From Mesorhizobium zhangyense (GTDB lineage Bacteria; Pseudomonadota; Alphaproteobacteria; Rhizobiales; Rhizobiaceae): a stretch of 64,000 nt of DNA. Position numbers and translations under genes: made by a program. Positions within the stretch are counted from its first letter, which is position 1. Every line of letters begins with the position of its first letter. Of this stretch, positions 44,304 to 53,308 are shown piece after piece. Below the pieces are notes generated by a model that searched no databases, was not told the origin of the DNA, and saw nothing but the letters and a program-made list of their open reading frames with translations. The stretch spans positions 496,001-560,000 of the forward strand of contig NZ_JAAKZG010000002.1 of the NCBI RefSeq assembly GCF_011045115.1. Direction: 5' to 3'.

Positions 44304-45983
44304 ATGAGCGAGATCGAACGCGAAAGCATGGAATTCGATGTGGTCATCGTCGGCGCAGGGCCGGCTGGCCTTGCCGCTGCGATACGGCTGAAACAGATCA
44401 ATCCAGAGCTTTCCGTCGTCGTTCTCGAAAAGGGCGGTGAGGTTGGCGCGCATATTCTTTCGGGCGCTGTCGTCGATCCGATCGGCATCGACCGCTTGCT
44501 GCCCGGTTGGCGCGAGGAAGAGGGCCATCCCTTCAAGACCGCAGTGACCGACGACCATTTCCTGGTGCTTGGACCTGCCGGGTCGGTCCGCCTGCCGAAT
44601 TTCCTGATGCCGCCGCTGATGAACAATCACGGCAACTACATCGTCTCGCTCGGTAATGTCTGCCGCTGGCTGGCCGGTCATGCCGAAGCGCTGGGCGTCG
44701 AGATCTATCCGGGCTTTGCCGCTGCCAGCCTGACCTACAACGATGCCGGCGCGGTGACCGGCGTCATCACCGGCGACATGGGCGTCGAGCGCGATGGCTC
44801 GCATGGGCCTGCTTTTGCGCCCGGCATGGCGCTGCTCGGCAAATATGTGCTGCTGGGCGAGGGCGCGCGCGGATCGCTCTCCAAGCAGGTCATCGCCAAA
44901 TACAAGCTTGATGAGGGCCGCGAGCCGGGCAAGTACGGCATCGGCCTCAAGGAACTGTGGCAGGTCAAGCCGGAGAACCACAAGCCCGGTCTGGTGCAGC
45001 ACTCCTTCGGCTGGCCGCTCGACATGAAGACCGGCGGCGGTTCGTTCCTTTATCATCTGGAAGACAATCAGGTCGCCGTCGGCTTCGTCGTCCACCTGAA
45101 TTACAAGAACCCCTATCTGTCACCCTTCGAGGAATTCCAGCGCTTCAAGACCCATCCGGCGATCCGGGGCGTCTTCGAAGGCGCCAAGCGCATTTCCTAC
45201 GGCGCACGCGCCATCACCGAAGGCGGCTGGCAGTCGGTGCCAAAACTCTCTTTCCCAGGCGGCGCGCTGATCGGCTGTGCCGCAGGTTTCGTCAACGTGC
45301 CGCGCATCAAGGGTTCGCACAACGCCGTGCTTTCGGGCATGCAGGCGGCCGAACATGCGGCAGCCGCCATTGCCGAGGGCCGTACCAATGACGAACTCGT
45401 CGGCTATGAGAACGAGTGGCGCGCCTCCGACATCGGCAAGGATCTGAAGCGCGTGCGCAACGTCAAGCCGCTGTGGTCGAAGTTCGGCACCATCATCGGC
45501 GTTGGCATCGGCGGCCTCGACATGTGGCTGAACACGCTGTTCGGCGTCTCGCCTTTCGGCACGCTAAAGCATGGCAAGGCCGACTATGCCACCCTCGAGC
45601 CCGCTGCCAAGCACAAGAAGATTGCCTATCCCAAGCCGGACGGCGTCCTGACCTTCGACCGTCTGTCTTCCGTGTTCCTGTCCAGCACCAACCATGAGGA
45701 AGACCAGCCGGTCCATCTTCAGGTCAAGGACATGGCCTTGCAGGAGCGCTCGGAGCATGACGTTTTCGCCGGCCCGTCGACGCGCTACTGCCCGGCCGGC
45801 GTCTACGAATGGGTCGACAAGGATGGCAACGCTGCCGCCGACCCGGCGGAGAAGGATGTGCGCTTCGTCATCAACGCGCAGAACTGCGTCCACTGCAAGA
45901 CCTGCGATATCAAGGACCCGAACCAGAACATCAACTGGGTGCCGCCGCAGGGCGGAGAGGGTCCGGTTTATACCAGCATGTGA
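44304..45983 (+). CDS. Electron transfer flavoprotein-ubiquinone oxidoreductase
   Basis: A 559-residue inner-membrane-associated flavoprotein that passes electrons from acyl-CoA dehydrogenases, through ETF, to ubiquinone. FAD-binding motif VVIVGAGPAGLAAAIRL lies at the N-terminus, followed by the characteristic EVGAHILSGAVVDP. The C-terminal [4Fe-4S] ligands are Cys in RYCPAGVYEW and three in NCVHCKTCDIKDP. GCGGAGG precedes the ATG. It should serve the isovaleryl-CoA dehydrogenase encoded at 58297. Confidence 0.96.
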   Translation: MSEIERESMEFDVVIVGAGPAGLAAAIRLKQINPELSVVVLEKGGEVGAHILSGAVVDPIGIDRLLPGWREEEGHPFKTAVTDDHFLVLGPAGSVRLPNFLMPPLMNNHGNYIVSLGNVCRWLAGHAEALGVEIYPGFAAASLTYNDAGAVTGVITGDMGVERDGSHGPAFAPGMALLGKYVLLGEGARGSLSKQVIAKYKLDEGREPGKYGIGLKELWQVKPENHKPGLVQHSFGWPLDMKTGGGSFLYHLEDNQVAVGFVVHLNYKNPYLSPFEEFQRFKTHPAIRGVFEGAKRISYGARAITEGGWQSVPKLSFPGGALIGCAAGFVNVPRIKGSHNAVLSGMQAAEHAAAAIAEGRTNDELVGYENEWRASDIGKDLKRVRNVKPLWSKFGTIIGVGIGGLDMWLNTLFGVSPFGTLKHGKADYATLEPAAKHKKIAYPKPDGVLTFDRLSSVFLSSTNHEEDQPVHLQVKDMALQERSEHDVFAGPSTRYCPAGVYEWVDKDGNAAADPAEKDVRFVINAQNCVHCKTCDIKDPNQNINWVPPQGGEGPVYTSM

Positions 45984-46009
45984 CGGTCATATTTCGGTGA
46001 CTGTGGGAA

Positions 46010-46030
46010 ACCGCCGTAAATGACGGCGGT
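46010..46030 (+). terminator. Hairpin after the ETF-QO gene
   Basis: ACCGCCGT (46010-46017), 5-nt loop, ACGGCGGT (46023-46030), a perfect 8-bp stem 27 nt after the stop codon. It lacks a T-run, so termination is likely but not typical. Confidence 0.45.
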
Positions 46031-46126
46031 GCGAACGGCGCAACATGAATTGTGCCGTTATGGTTCACAAATTGTTGAAATCGCCTTGGCGATGTGCTTG
46101 GCTTGGCTCCTTGCTGGAGCAAAGCC

Positions 46127-46723
46127 ATGCGTTGTGTTGGAGTAGCAGTGCTTGCCGCCCTTTTCGGCCTCACCAATGCCGCCTCGGCGGGGTCGAACGT
46201 AGTCGTCATGAAGGAAAACTACACGATCACCGGCAAGACCGGGGAAGAATTGCTTGCAGCCATGAAGCGAACCGGTCCCAAGAAGGGCTATATGGTGCAT
46301 GCCATGGCGCAGACACGCTACTCGCTTCGCTGGAACACCAGGTGGGATAAATCAGGCGGCGGATGCCGCGTGACGAACCCAGGCGCGACGCTTTACATCA
46401 CGTATCGCTATCCCTGGGTGAAGGGCGGGATGTCGCCCGACCTGCAGAAACGCTGGGCGAGATTCATGGACAGCGTGCGCACGCATGAAGAAACGCACGG
46501 TCGCATCGCTCGCGAAATGGTCGATGCCGCGGAAAAAGCCGTGGCGGATATCGCCAACGACAATGATCCCGATTGTTCGAAATCCACTCTGGAGCAACTG
46601 CGCCGAGTTCGCGGCGTCCAGGCCGAGTACGAGGGCAGGCAACGGCAGTTCGACGCCAAAGAACATCACTATGGCGGCAATGTCGATGGCATGCTGGCAT
46701 TGCTGACTGCCAAGCAGAAATAA
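46127..46723 (+). CDS. Secreted zinc-dependent protease-like protein (DUF922)
   Basis: A 198-residue protein starting at the ATG at 46127, which opens a signal peptide (GVAVLAALFGLTNAASA). The DUF922 metalloprotease-like motif is present: VRTHEETHGRIAREM (HExxH). Other segments are YTITGKTGEELLAAMKRTGP and RYSLRWNTRWDKSGGGCR. A periplasmic location is inferred. It converges on an EEP-family gene with a 10-nt gap. Substrate unknown. Confidence 0.88.
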   Translation: MRCVGVAVLAALFGLTNAASAGSNVVVMKENYTITGKTGEELLAAMKRTGPKKGYMVHAMAQTRYSLRWNTRWDKSGGGCRVTNPGATLYITYRYPWVKGGMSPDLQKRWARFMDSVRTHEETHGRIAREMVDAAEKAVADIANDNDPDCSKSTLEQLRRVRGVQAEYEGRQRQFDAKEHHYGGNVDGMLALLTAKQK

Positions 46724-46733
46724 GGTTCGGACG

Positions 46734-47765
46734 TCAGCCGTTCGGCAGGCCGGGCTTTCCGGCGGAGACTGTCGCGGTAACCGCCTCCTGCTCTTTTTCA
46801 GTCGGCTTGAGCGAGAATTCCACTAGCACGGGCAGGTGGTCCGAGCCCGCTTCTTCCAGCGTGTGGGCGGAATTCACGATCACGTCGCCCTTGTGAAAAA
46901 CCTGATCAATTGGCAGTCCGGCAAAGCGGAGAAACTCCGGCAGCCGCCACGACTGCCATGTCGGCCCCACCGACGGCACCATGGTGAGATCGCCGAGTTT
47001 TCCGACGCGTGCGGTCGCGGCACTCCACGGCGTCGCGTTGAAATCCCCGGCTAGCAATGCGGTGCCGCCAAGCTGCGACAGCGGCTCGGCCACTGCCGTA
47101 ATCTGCCGTGACTGTTCGAACGGCCACGGCCAGCCGAGGTGAAGTGCGGCCACCTCCACCGTCTTGCCGCCAAAATTGACCGGGGCGACGGCGAACGACC
47201 CGCGTTCGAAGCAATTCGCCTGGGCACCGTCGGCCATCGGCCGGCTCGACAGGATCGCGACGCCGAAGACGCGGTTGGGATAGGGGCAGATGATGCTGTA
47301 GGGATATGCCGACGACAGCAGCGCCAGCTTCTCCTTCCACATGTCGGAAACTTCTTCCAGCGTCACCACGTCCGGCCGGAGGCGTCCGATCAGCGACAGC
47401 ACCTTGTTCGGCTCGGCATTGTTGTAGCGAAGATTGAGCTGCAGCAATTTATAGGTCGGCTGCTCGTCGCTCTTGGGCTGGAAGCCGCCGGCGTGCACCG
47501 TACCGAGACCGAGGGAACTCGATGTCGTCGCGAAAGCTGCAACCGCCAGCAGCAATGCTGCCCCGCCTTCCTTCCGATACGCGCTCGCAAGCAGGGGAAG
47601 TGCTGCAATCGCCATCAGTACGGCAAGATGAACGCGAAAATGAGCGAAGGAATCGAAAACCGGGTGCAACCTTCCGAAGAAGCCGGCAATCAGGGGCAGC
47701 GAAAGCACGAGGACGGCGACGAACGCCCCCGTGGCCAGCTTGTTTCGAATGTCGTTTGTGCTCAT
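46734..47765 (-). CDS. Membrane-anchored endonuclease/exonuclease/phosphatase-family protein
   Basis: A 343-residue protein. The ATG at 47765 has AAGGACGGGA directly upstream and is preferred to the in-frame ATG at 47783. Three hydrophobic helices (about 10-32, 38-55, 62-80) precede a periplasmic EEP domain: LQLNLRYNNAEPNKVLSLIG, DVVTLEEVSD (catalytic Glu), LLAGDFNATPWS (Asp/Asn), and AGSDHLPVLVEF (SDH). Substrate unknown; UPF-type YafD-like relatives are of this form. Confidence 0.88.
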   Translation of the reverse strand: MSTNDIRNKLATGAFVAVLVLSLPLIAGFFGRLHPVFDSFAHFRVHLAVLMAIAALPLLASAYRKEGGAALLLAVAAFATTSSSLGLGTVHAGGFQPKSDEQPTYKLLQLNLRYNNAEPNKVLSLIGRLRPDVVTLEEVSDMWKEKLALLSSAYPYSIICPYPNRVFGVAILSSRPMADGAQANCFERGSFAVAPVNFGGKTVEVAALHLGWPWPFEQSRQITAVAEPLSQLGGTALLAGDFNATPWSAATARVGKLGDLTMVPSVGPTWQSWRLPEFLRFAGLPIDQVFHKGDVIVNSAHTLEEAGSDHLPVLVEFSLKPTEKEQEAVTATVSAGKPGLPNG

Positions 47766-47889
47766 TCCCGTCCTTATCGACAAGAATGCGGCTCATTCAA
47801 GATATGCAATCGGGCGAGGCCCTTCGCCCGGGTGGATTATCGCAATTTTTCTTTAGGTGGCGTGGCCGAGACCTTCCGGTCTCAATTTC

Positions 47890-49392
47890 CTACTGAAATG
47901 CCGTCTCCGAAAAACTGCGAAGCTTGCGCGAATGCAGGCGATCCATCGGCATCTCGGCCAGCTTCTCCATCGCCCTGATGCCGATGGTGAGATGCTGGGC
48001 CACCTGCCGCTTGTAGAATTCGCTGGCCATGCCGGGAAGTTTCAATTCGCCATGCAGCGGCTTGTCGGAAACACAGAGCAGCGTTCCGTAGGGCACGCGG
48101 AACCGGAAGCCGTTCGCCGCGATCGTGGCCGATTCCATGTCCAGCGCGATCGCCCGTGACTGCGACAGCCGCTGAACCGGTCCGCGCTGGTCGCGCAGTT
48201 CCCAGTTGCGGTTGTCGATGGTCGCGACCGTGCCTGTGCGCATGATGCGCTTGAGTTCGTAGCCTGAAAGCCCGGTCACCTCGGCAACCGCTTCCTGCAA
48301 CGCCACCTGGATTTCGGCCAATGGCGGAATGGGAACCCAGACCGGAAGGTCGTCGTCAAGCACGTGGTCCTCGCGCACATAGGCATGTGCGAGTACGTAG
48401 TCGCCCAGCGCCTGCGTGTTGCGCAGTCCAGCGCAGTGGCCGAGCATCAGCCAGGCATGCGGCCTCAGCACCGCGACATGATCGGTGATCGTCTTGGCGT
48501 TGGACGGGCCGACGCCGATATTGACCATGGTGATGCCGGCATGGCCGGCCTTCTTCAGGTGATATGCCGGCATTTGCGGCATGCGCGGGGGCGTCGCGCC
48601 CTCGGATGGCCTGTTTTCCCCGGCTTTGGTGATGACATGGCCGGGCTCCACGAATTCTTCGTAGCCGCCGCCACCGCTAGCCATCAGGTCCCGCGCGTAG
48701 ACGCAGAACTCGTCGATGTAGAACTGGTAGTTCGTGAACAATACGAAATTCTGGAAATGGTTCGGTGCCGTCGCCGTGTAGTGCGACAGGCGGTGCAGCG
48801 AATAGTCGATGCGCTGCGCGGTGAATGGCGCGAGCGGCCGCGTATCGCCCGGCAAGGACTCGAAGGTGCCATTGGCGATATGGTCGTCGGTACCGTCGAG
48901 GTCCGGCACATCGAACAGGTCGCGGATCGGGCGTTTGATGCGGTCCGCAATCGATCCATCGACATGGGTGCCTTCAAGGAATGCAAAATGCAGCGGGATC
49001 GGTGTTCCCGATTCCGATACGGTGATCACCACGCCATGGTTTCGCATGATCATGCCAAGTTGCTCGAGGAGATAGCTTTCGAACAGGTCGGGGCGGGTGA
49101 TGGTCGTCGCATAGTGGCCCGGCAAGGGCATATGTCCGTAGGCCTGGCGGGAATCGACCTGCGTGTAGGAAGCCGTCGTTACCCCGACTTCGGGGTAGAA
49201 GGCGCGATATCGCCTGTTTAGATCACCGCCATTTGCAAGGGCGGTGAAGGAGTCCCGCAAAAATGCGGTGTTTCGGCTGTAAAGGAATTGGAGTGCCGCA
49301 ACGGCCTCGTTGGCATCGTTAAAGCTATGCAGCCCGTAAGGTTCCGGGCTGGCAATCAATTCAATGGGTTCTGGGTAGATTCTCTTTTCCAT
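47890..49392 (-). CDS. amn: AMP nucleosidase
   Basis: A 500-residue enzyme that hydrolyses AMP to adenine and ribose 5-phosphate. The N-terminal AMN-specific domain includes FYPEVGVTTASYTQVDSRQA and HFAFLEGTHVDG. The C-terminal nucleoside phosphorylase-like domain has GITMVNIGVGPSNAKTITDH, RPHAWLMLGHCAGLR and ALDMESATIAANGFRFRVPY. Length agrees with the family. It affects adenylate and purine balance. Confidence 0.95.
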   Translation of the reverse strand: MEKRIYPEPIELIASPEPYGLHSFNDANEAVAALQFLYSRNTAFLRDSFTALANGGDLNRRYRAFYPEVGVTTASYTQVDSRQAYGHMPLPGHYATTITRPDLFESYLLEQLGMIMRNHGVVITVSESGTPIPLHFAFLEGTHVDGSIADRIKRPIRDLFDVPDLDGTDDHIANGTFESLPGDTRPLAPFTAQRIDYSLHRLSHYTATAPNHFQNFVLFTNYQFYIDEFCVYARDLMASGGGGYEEFVEPGHVITKAGENRPSEGATPPRMPQMPAYHLKKAGHAGITMVNIGVGPSNAKTITDHVAVLRPHAWLMLGHCAGLRNTQALGDYVLAHAYVREDHVLDDDLPVWVPIPPLAEIQVALQEAVAEVTGLSGYELKRIMRTGTVATIDNRNWELRDQRGPVQRLSQSRAIALDMESATIAANGFRFRVPYGTLLCVSDKPLHGELKLPGMASEFYKRQVAQHLTIGIRAMEKLAEMPMDRLHSRKLRSFSETAFQ

Positions 49393-49461
49393 GACCCAAT
49401 ATAGAGAGTTCTTCCAACCTTGGGAGGGGGACGACTGGGTCAGCCTGCACTTTTTTATTGG

Positions 49462-49656
49462 TCAGCCGCGCTGCAGGCTCAGGAGCAGGACGAACCCAGC
49501 GCCGACCTTCTTGTGTGCCGGGGCTTCGATCGTCGTGCCGGTCGAGCCGCGGGCTGCAGGAACGGCCAGCACCGGGGCTGCCAGCATGGCCAGGATGAGC
49601 GCCGCCCGCGGCAGGAGCCGAAGGGTATTCATCGAGGTGGCGGCGATCTTGTTCAT
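49462..49656 (-). CDS. Small exported protein, hypothetical
   Basis: A 64-residue reading frame from the ATG at 49656 with a convincing signal peptide (NTLRLLPRAALILAMLAAPV, then LAVPAARG) and a short tail ending GAGFVLLLSLQRG. No good ribosome site is visible in front of this ATG or of the one at 49632, so support is the signal peptide and its position just behind another small exported protein gene on the same strand. Function unknown. Confidence 0.4.
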   Translation of the reverse strand: MNKIAATSMNTLRLLPRAALILAMLAAPVLAVPAARGSTGTTIEAPAHKKVGAGFVLLLSLQRG

Positions 49657-49688
49657 GGACGTGGCGCTTTTCTGGTGCGGTGGTCTGG

Positions 49689-49853
49689 TTACGGACGGAA
49701 GCTTGTGATGCAGGTCGGATCGTTCGAGCAGAGCCTGGTCATTCCCTGTTCCCAGGACCGGGTCGATCGGTTTGCCTGCGCAACCAGGATGGAAAAGGTC
49801 ATTCCGAACAGGGTCATCAGCAGGCAGACTATGGTGAACCGGCGAGCAAGCAT
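49689..49853 (-). CDS. Small exported two-cysteine protein, hypothetical
   Basis: A 54-residue protein: MLARRFTIVCLLMTLFGMTF, then SILVAQANRSTRSWEQGMTR and LCSNDPTCITSFRP. The signal peptide would be cleaved near VAQA, leaving about 28 residues with a Cys-x5-Cys pair. GAAGGAGA lies 7 nt before the ATG, a strong ribosome site, which makes a real gene likely despite the length. It is followed on the same strand by a second small exported protein. Function unknown. Confidence 0.62.
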   Translation of the reverse strand: MLARRFTIVCLLMTLFGMTFSILVAQANRSTRSWEQGMTRLCSNDPTCITSFRP

Positions 49854-50024
49854 TGGGTGTCTCCTTCAATGACGCGGAGAATGCCCGAGCGCGGCTGAAC
49901 GACCTCTGAGACGGGCGTTCATCTTCGGTTCAATTTTATTAATCGACGTGTTCGGTTTGTTGGCTTGTGTTTCGCCGCTGTCTGCCTATGTGCTGAAAGC
50001 ATTCCCGAAACGGAGAACCCTCTC

Positions 50025-50729
50025 ATGACGACGCAGACCAAGCCGATCGAACTCCACTATTGGCCGACACCCAACGGCTGGAAGATCACGATCATGCTTG
50101 AGGAACTCGGCGTTCCCTACACGGTCAAATATGTGAACATCGGCAAGGGCGAGCAGTTCGAGCCGTCATTCCTGAAAATCGCACCCAACAACCGCATGCC
50201 GGCCATCGTCGATCCCGAGGGACCCGGCGGCGAGCCGATCTCCGTCTTCGAGTCCGGCGCGATCCTGCAATATCTCGGCCGGAAATTCGGCAAGTTCTAC
50301 CCCGCCGACGAGCGCCTGCGCGTCGAGGTCGATCAGTGGCTGTTCTGGCAGATGGGTGGTCTCGGGCCGATGGCAGGCCAGGCGCATCATTTCCGGCAAT
50401 ATGCACCGGAGAAGATCCAGTACGGCATCGACCGCTACACAAACGAAGTGAACCGGCTCTATGGTGTCATGAACAAGCGCCTTGCCGATCGCGAATTCCT
50501 CGCCGGCGATTACTCGATCGCGGACATGGCCAGCATCGGCTGGGTGAGGCCCTATAAGAACCAGGGCCAGGAGATCGAGGATTTCCCGAATCTGAAGCGC
50601 TGGTTTGATGCCATTCTGGCGCGGCCCGCCGTCCAGAAGGCGATAACTGTCGGTGAAGATCATCGGCGCAATCTCGCCGACGACAAGGAAGCTCAGAAGG
50701 TGCTTTTCGGGCAGAAAGCCCGCGCCTGA
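50025..50729 (+). CDS. Glutathione S-transferase, nu class (YfcG/YghU-like)
   Basis: A 234-residue protein starting at the ATG at 50025. The N-terminal thioredoxin fold has YWPTPNGWKITIMLEELG with the TPNG segment typical of nu-class enzymes, then NNRMPAIVDPEGPGGEPI and VFESGAILQYLGRKFG (glutathione-binding). The helical C-terminal domain includes VDQWLFWQMGGLGPMAGQAH and YSIADMASIGWVRPY. Relatives act as glutathione-dependent disulfide-bond reductases. Confidence 0.92.
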   Translation: MTTQTKPIELHYWPTPNGWKITIMLEELGVPYTVKYVNIGKGEQFEPSFLKIAPNNRMPAIVDPEGPGGEPISVFESGAILQYLGRKFGKFYPADERLRVEVDQWLFWQMGGLGPMAGQAHHFRQYAPEKIQYGIDRYTNEVNRLYGVMNKRLADREFLAGDYSIADMASIGWVRPYKNQGQEIEDFPNLKRWFDAILARPAVQKAITVGEDHRRNLADDKEAQKVLFGQKARA

Positions 50730-50737
50730 CGTTTTCA

Positions 50738-50773
50738 GCACACCGGCGCAGGATACTCCCTGCGTCGGTGTGC
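50738..50773. terminator. Long hairpin between convergent GST and DUF2147 genes
   Basis: GCACACCGGCGCAGG (50738-50752) pairs with CCTGCGTCGGTGTGC (50759-50773) over 15 bp with a single G-U pair and a 6-nt loop. It starts 8 nt after the GST stop and ends 16 nt before the end of the opposing gene. No T-runs flank it, but its placement suits a shared terminator. Confidence 0.6.
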
Positions 50774-50789
50774 AAAATCCTGGAAAAGC

Positions 50790-51131
50790 TTAAAGCTTCG
50801 ACCAGACCTGCGTCTTGCAGAATATCTTGAGTGCGCAGCCGGTCATGTTGAGCTTCGCGCCTGAAAGCGTTCCCGATCCGGAATAGGTCTTGTCGTCAGC
50901 CGGGTCGGTGATCGAGCCGGAATATTGATTGCTGCCGCTGGCGCTCATCTTGCCGATCGACTTGCCGGCATATTTGCCTGTCTTCAACGTGATGCAGAAG
51001 CCGCCGCCGCAGCTGGCGATCGCCGCCGTGTCGCCGCTCTTTGTCTTCCAGTTGCCTTCGATCGGATCGGCATAGGCCGCACCGGCCATCAAAAGCGTCG
51101 CCGCAATTGCCATGCTCATCTTACGAAACAT
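50790..51131 (-). CDS. DUF2147 periplasmic protein
   Basis: A 113-residue protein starting at the ATG at 51131 (GGGAGGACATCG before it). The signal peptide SMAIAATLLMAGAAYA is cleaved before DPIEGNWKTKSGDTAAI, the DUF2147 opening. Four cysteines (SCGGGFC, TGC, FC) may form disulfides. It ends IFCKTQVWSKL. Function unknown; relatives are small secreted beta-barrel proteins. Confidence 0.88.
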   Translation of the reverse strand: MFRKMSMAIAATLLMAGAAYADPIEGNWKTKSGDTAAIASCGGGFCITLKTGKYAGKSIGKMSASGSNQYSGSITDPADDKTYSGSGTLSGAKLNMTGCALKIFCKTQVWSKL

Positions 51132-51191
51132 CGATGTCCTCCCTTTTTGAGCGTCTATCGGTCCGGCCTGCTCTCTCCCGCCATTCCGCCG

Positions 51192-51206
51192 TTTACGCAA
51201 ACGTAA
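51192..51206. promoter_or_regulatory. Second LiuR-like box, upstream of the DUF2147 gene
   Basis: TTTACGCAAACGTAA matches the ETF-QO box TTTACGTTAACGTCA at 12 of 15 positions and lies 60 nt upstream of the DUF2147 start in the gap between divergent genes. The remainder of the 445-nt gap 51132-51576 is AT-richer than its surroundings, with A/T runs at 51226-51264 and 51360-51480; I see no further gene there. Confidence 0.35.
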
Positions 51207-51576
51207 GCTAATCCAGTCGCTGGAAAAACAAAAGCGGTGTCCTTGCGGAAGGAAAGCAGGTTTTTTGCGGTGGCAAAACGGCCCCCAAGAGGTCGATTTT
51301 CATGTTCCTCTCTCATGCGACCGGTTTTCGTGGTTACGGAAGGGTTTCCGTCAACCGCTTGCATTTTCTTCAAATTTTCTGAGAAAGCCCGGAATTCCCG
51401 CATCCCTATCCTTAACAAATCCAGCCATTTACCTCTTGTTTGAACTTTGTTTGCGCCAAATTAAGCACGTGATTTAACGACGGATTCAAGGCTCAGGTTC
51501 ATTCTTCGAAGCATCGGAAGAGCAGCCCAGGACGACAAAAGAGGCGGGCTTCCAGCAACGGACAGGGACCTTCGAA

Positions 51577-51843
51577 ATGGCACGTTTTGAAATGCTTGAA
51601 GCCGGGTTCGGCACGATGGGAACAACCGCCCAGGCCGATATCCTTTTTGAACTGGGTATGATGTATGCGACCGGCCGCGACTGTGAAGTCGACACCATCG
51701 CCGCCCACAAATGGTTCAACATCGCCGCGATCAAGGGCTCGGCCCGCGCCGCGGAACTGCGCTCCGAACTTTCGTCTTCGATGTCGAAGCTCGAAATCGC
51801 CAGGGCCCTTCGCGAAGCTCGCGAATGGATGACCATGCACTGA
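51577..51843 (+). CDS. Short Sel1-repeat-like protein
   Basis: An 88-residue protein. Its core matches one Sel1-like repeat: ADILFELGMMYATGRDCEVD, then TIAAHKWFNIAAIKGSARAA. The C-terminal helix is EIARALREAREWMTMH. There is no signal peptide, so it is probably cytosolic. AGGGACC lies 9 nt upstream of the ATG. Similar small one-repeat proteins are common in rhizobia, and their role is unknown; Sel1 repeats usually bind proteins. Confidence 0.78.
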   Translation: MARFEMLEAGFGTMGTTAQADILFELGMMYATGRDCEVDTIAAHKWFNIAAIKGSARAAELRSELSSSMSKLEIARALREAREWMTMH

Positions 51844-52002
51844 TCGTGCAGGCCAGGATATGAATTCAAGGGCTCAAGCCGCGCAGACGGCTGGGTCTCA
51901 ATAGAAAGAACGCGGCAGCTTGGAGGCGGGCCAGCCGCGCATGTCGAAAACGGGCGACTACAGCGTTTTGCGGTAAAACAGGGACCGCAATGCGAAACCA
52001 GC

Positions 52003-52045
52003 AAAAGCCGTGACCGGTGGAAACACACTGGCGCGGCTTTTTCAT
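52003..52045 (+). terminator. Intrinsic terminator upstream of the amino acid binding protein gene
   Basis: AAAAGCCG (52003-52010) pairs with CGGCTTTT (52034-52041), enclosing a second stem CCGGTG/CACTGG (52014-52019 with 52026-52031, one G-U), and ends in TTTTTCATTTTT. It lies 160 nt after the Sel1-like gene stop. The 323-nt gap 51844-52166 otherwise shows only short hairpins; a small RNA ending here is conceivable. Confidence 0.55.
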
Positions 52046-52166
52046 TTTTCCACGATCTTTTCAACTGGCCTTGCCGGATCGCCGATCTGGCGAGTGGCCT
52101 TTGCCATTCGCCTGCGATATCAGATTGCCTTTCGGCGTCGAGGGCGACGCCGTGGAGGAAACGAAA

Positions 52167-53285
52167 ATGATCAAGAAAACACTTCTGGGCGCGGTCTTTG
52201 CCGGCCTCATGATGTCAGCGTCGGCTTACGCTGACGACATCACCTTTGCTGTCGTCGGTCCGATGACCGGCCAGCTTGCCAATATCGGCGACCAGTTCCG
52301 GCAGGGTGCCGAAGCTGCAGCCAAGGCGATCAACGAAAAGGGCGGCGTTATGGGCCGCCAGATCAAGATCTCGGTCGAGGACGACGTCTGCGATCCGAAG
52401 CAGGCCGTGTCGGTGGCAAACCGCATCGTTGCCAACAGCATCATGTTCATCGATGGCCACGCCTGCTCCGGCTCCAGCATTCCGGCCTCGGCCGTCTATG
52501 CCGAAAGCGGCGCGCTGATGATGAGCCCGGCTTCGTCCAACCCGGTGCTGACTGACGACGCGGCAGCGAAGGGCTGGCCGACGATCATGCGTCTCTACAC
52601 GCGTGACGACGCGCAGGGCGCCTTCATCGGCCCGTGGATTGCCAAGAAATACGCCGGCAAGAATGTCGTCATCCTGCACGACAAGAGCGCCTACGGTCAG
52701 GGCGTGGCGGATGCCGTCAAGGCGACCATGAACGAAGGCGGCCTCAAAGAGGTCATGTATGAAGGCATCAACGCCGGTGAGAAGGACTATTCCGCGCTGG
52801 TGACCAAGATGAAAGAACTGAAGGCCGACGTGGTCTATTTCGGCGGCTATCACCCCGAAGCAGGCCTGATGCTGCGCCAGTCGGCCGAGCAGGGCTTCAA
52901 GTTCCAGCTGATCATGCCGGACTCGATCGCCTCGCCGGAATTCTGGCAGATCGCCGGCCCGGCCGGTGAAGGTACCATGTTCGTCTTCCCGTCCGACCCG
53001 CAGGCAAAGCCCGAAGCCAAGGAAGCCGTCGAGAAGATCAAGGCCGGCGGCTTCGTGCCGGAAGGTTTCACCCTGTTCTCCTACGCGACCATCCAGGCGT
53101 TCGCGCAGGGCATCGAGCGTGCCGGCAGCGACGACCCGATGAAGGTCGCCGAAGCGCTGAAGAACGGCCAGCCGATCCAGACCGTGGTCGGCGACGTCAC
53201 CTTCGACGAAAAGGGCGACCTCAAGAACGCCAGCTACGACATCAACCAGTGGCACGACGGGAAGTACGCGCCGATCGCGCAATAA
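52167..53285 (+). CDS. livK: Branched-chain amino acid ABC transporter substrate-binding protein
   Basis: A 372-residue periplasmic protein starting at the ATG at 52167, with GGAGG about 10 nt upstream. The signal peptide ends SASAYA-DD, then ITFAVVGPMTGQLANIGDQF, typical of LivK/LivJ. Further family segments are VSVANRIVANSIMFIDGHAC, SSNPVLTDDAAAKGWPTIMR and VVILHDKSAYGQGVADAVKA. It binds Leu/Ile/Val or related amino acids. The permease genes are not adjacent. It is followed by a strong terminator and lies beside the leucine degradation genes. Confidence 0.93.
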   Translation: MIKKTLLGAVFAGLMMSASAYADDITFAVVGPMTGQLANIGDQFRQGAEAAAKAINEKGGVMGRQIKISVEDDVCDPKQAVSVANRIVANSIMFIDGHACSGSSIPASAVYAESGALMMSPASSNPVLTDDAAAKGWPTIMRLYTRDDAQGAFIGPWIAKKYAGKNVVILHDKSAYGQGVADAVKATMNEGGLKEVMYEGINAGEKDYSALVTKMKELKADVVYFGGYHPEAGLMLRQSAEQGFKFQLIMPDSIASPEFWQIAGPAGEGTMFVFPSDPQAKPEAKEAVEKIKAGGFVPEGFTLFSYATIQAFAQGIERAGSDDPMKVAEALKNGQPIQTVVGDVTFDEKGDLKNASYDINQWHDGKYAPIAQ

Positions 53286-53308
53286 ATACCTATCGGACAG
53301 ATGCAATG

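Noticed and set aside
49391-49872. Plus-strand frames after amn
   Set aside because: They overlap the amn promoter region and two better minus-strand small genes with signal peptides.
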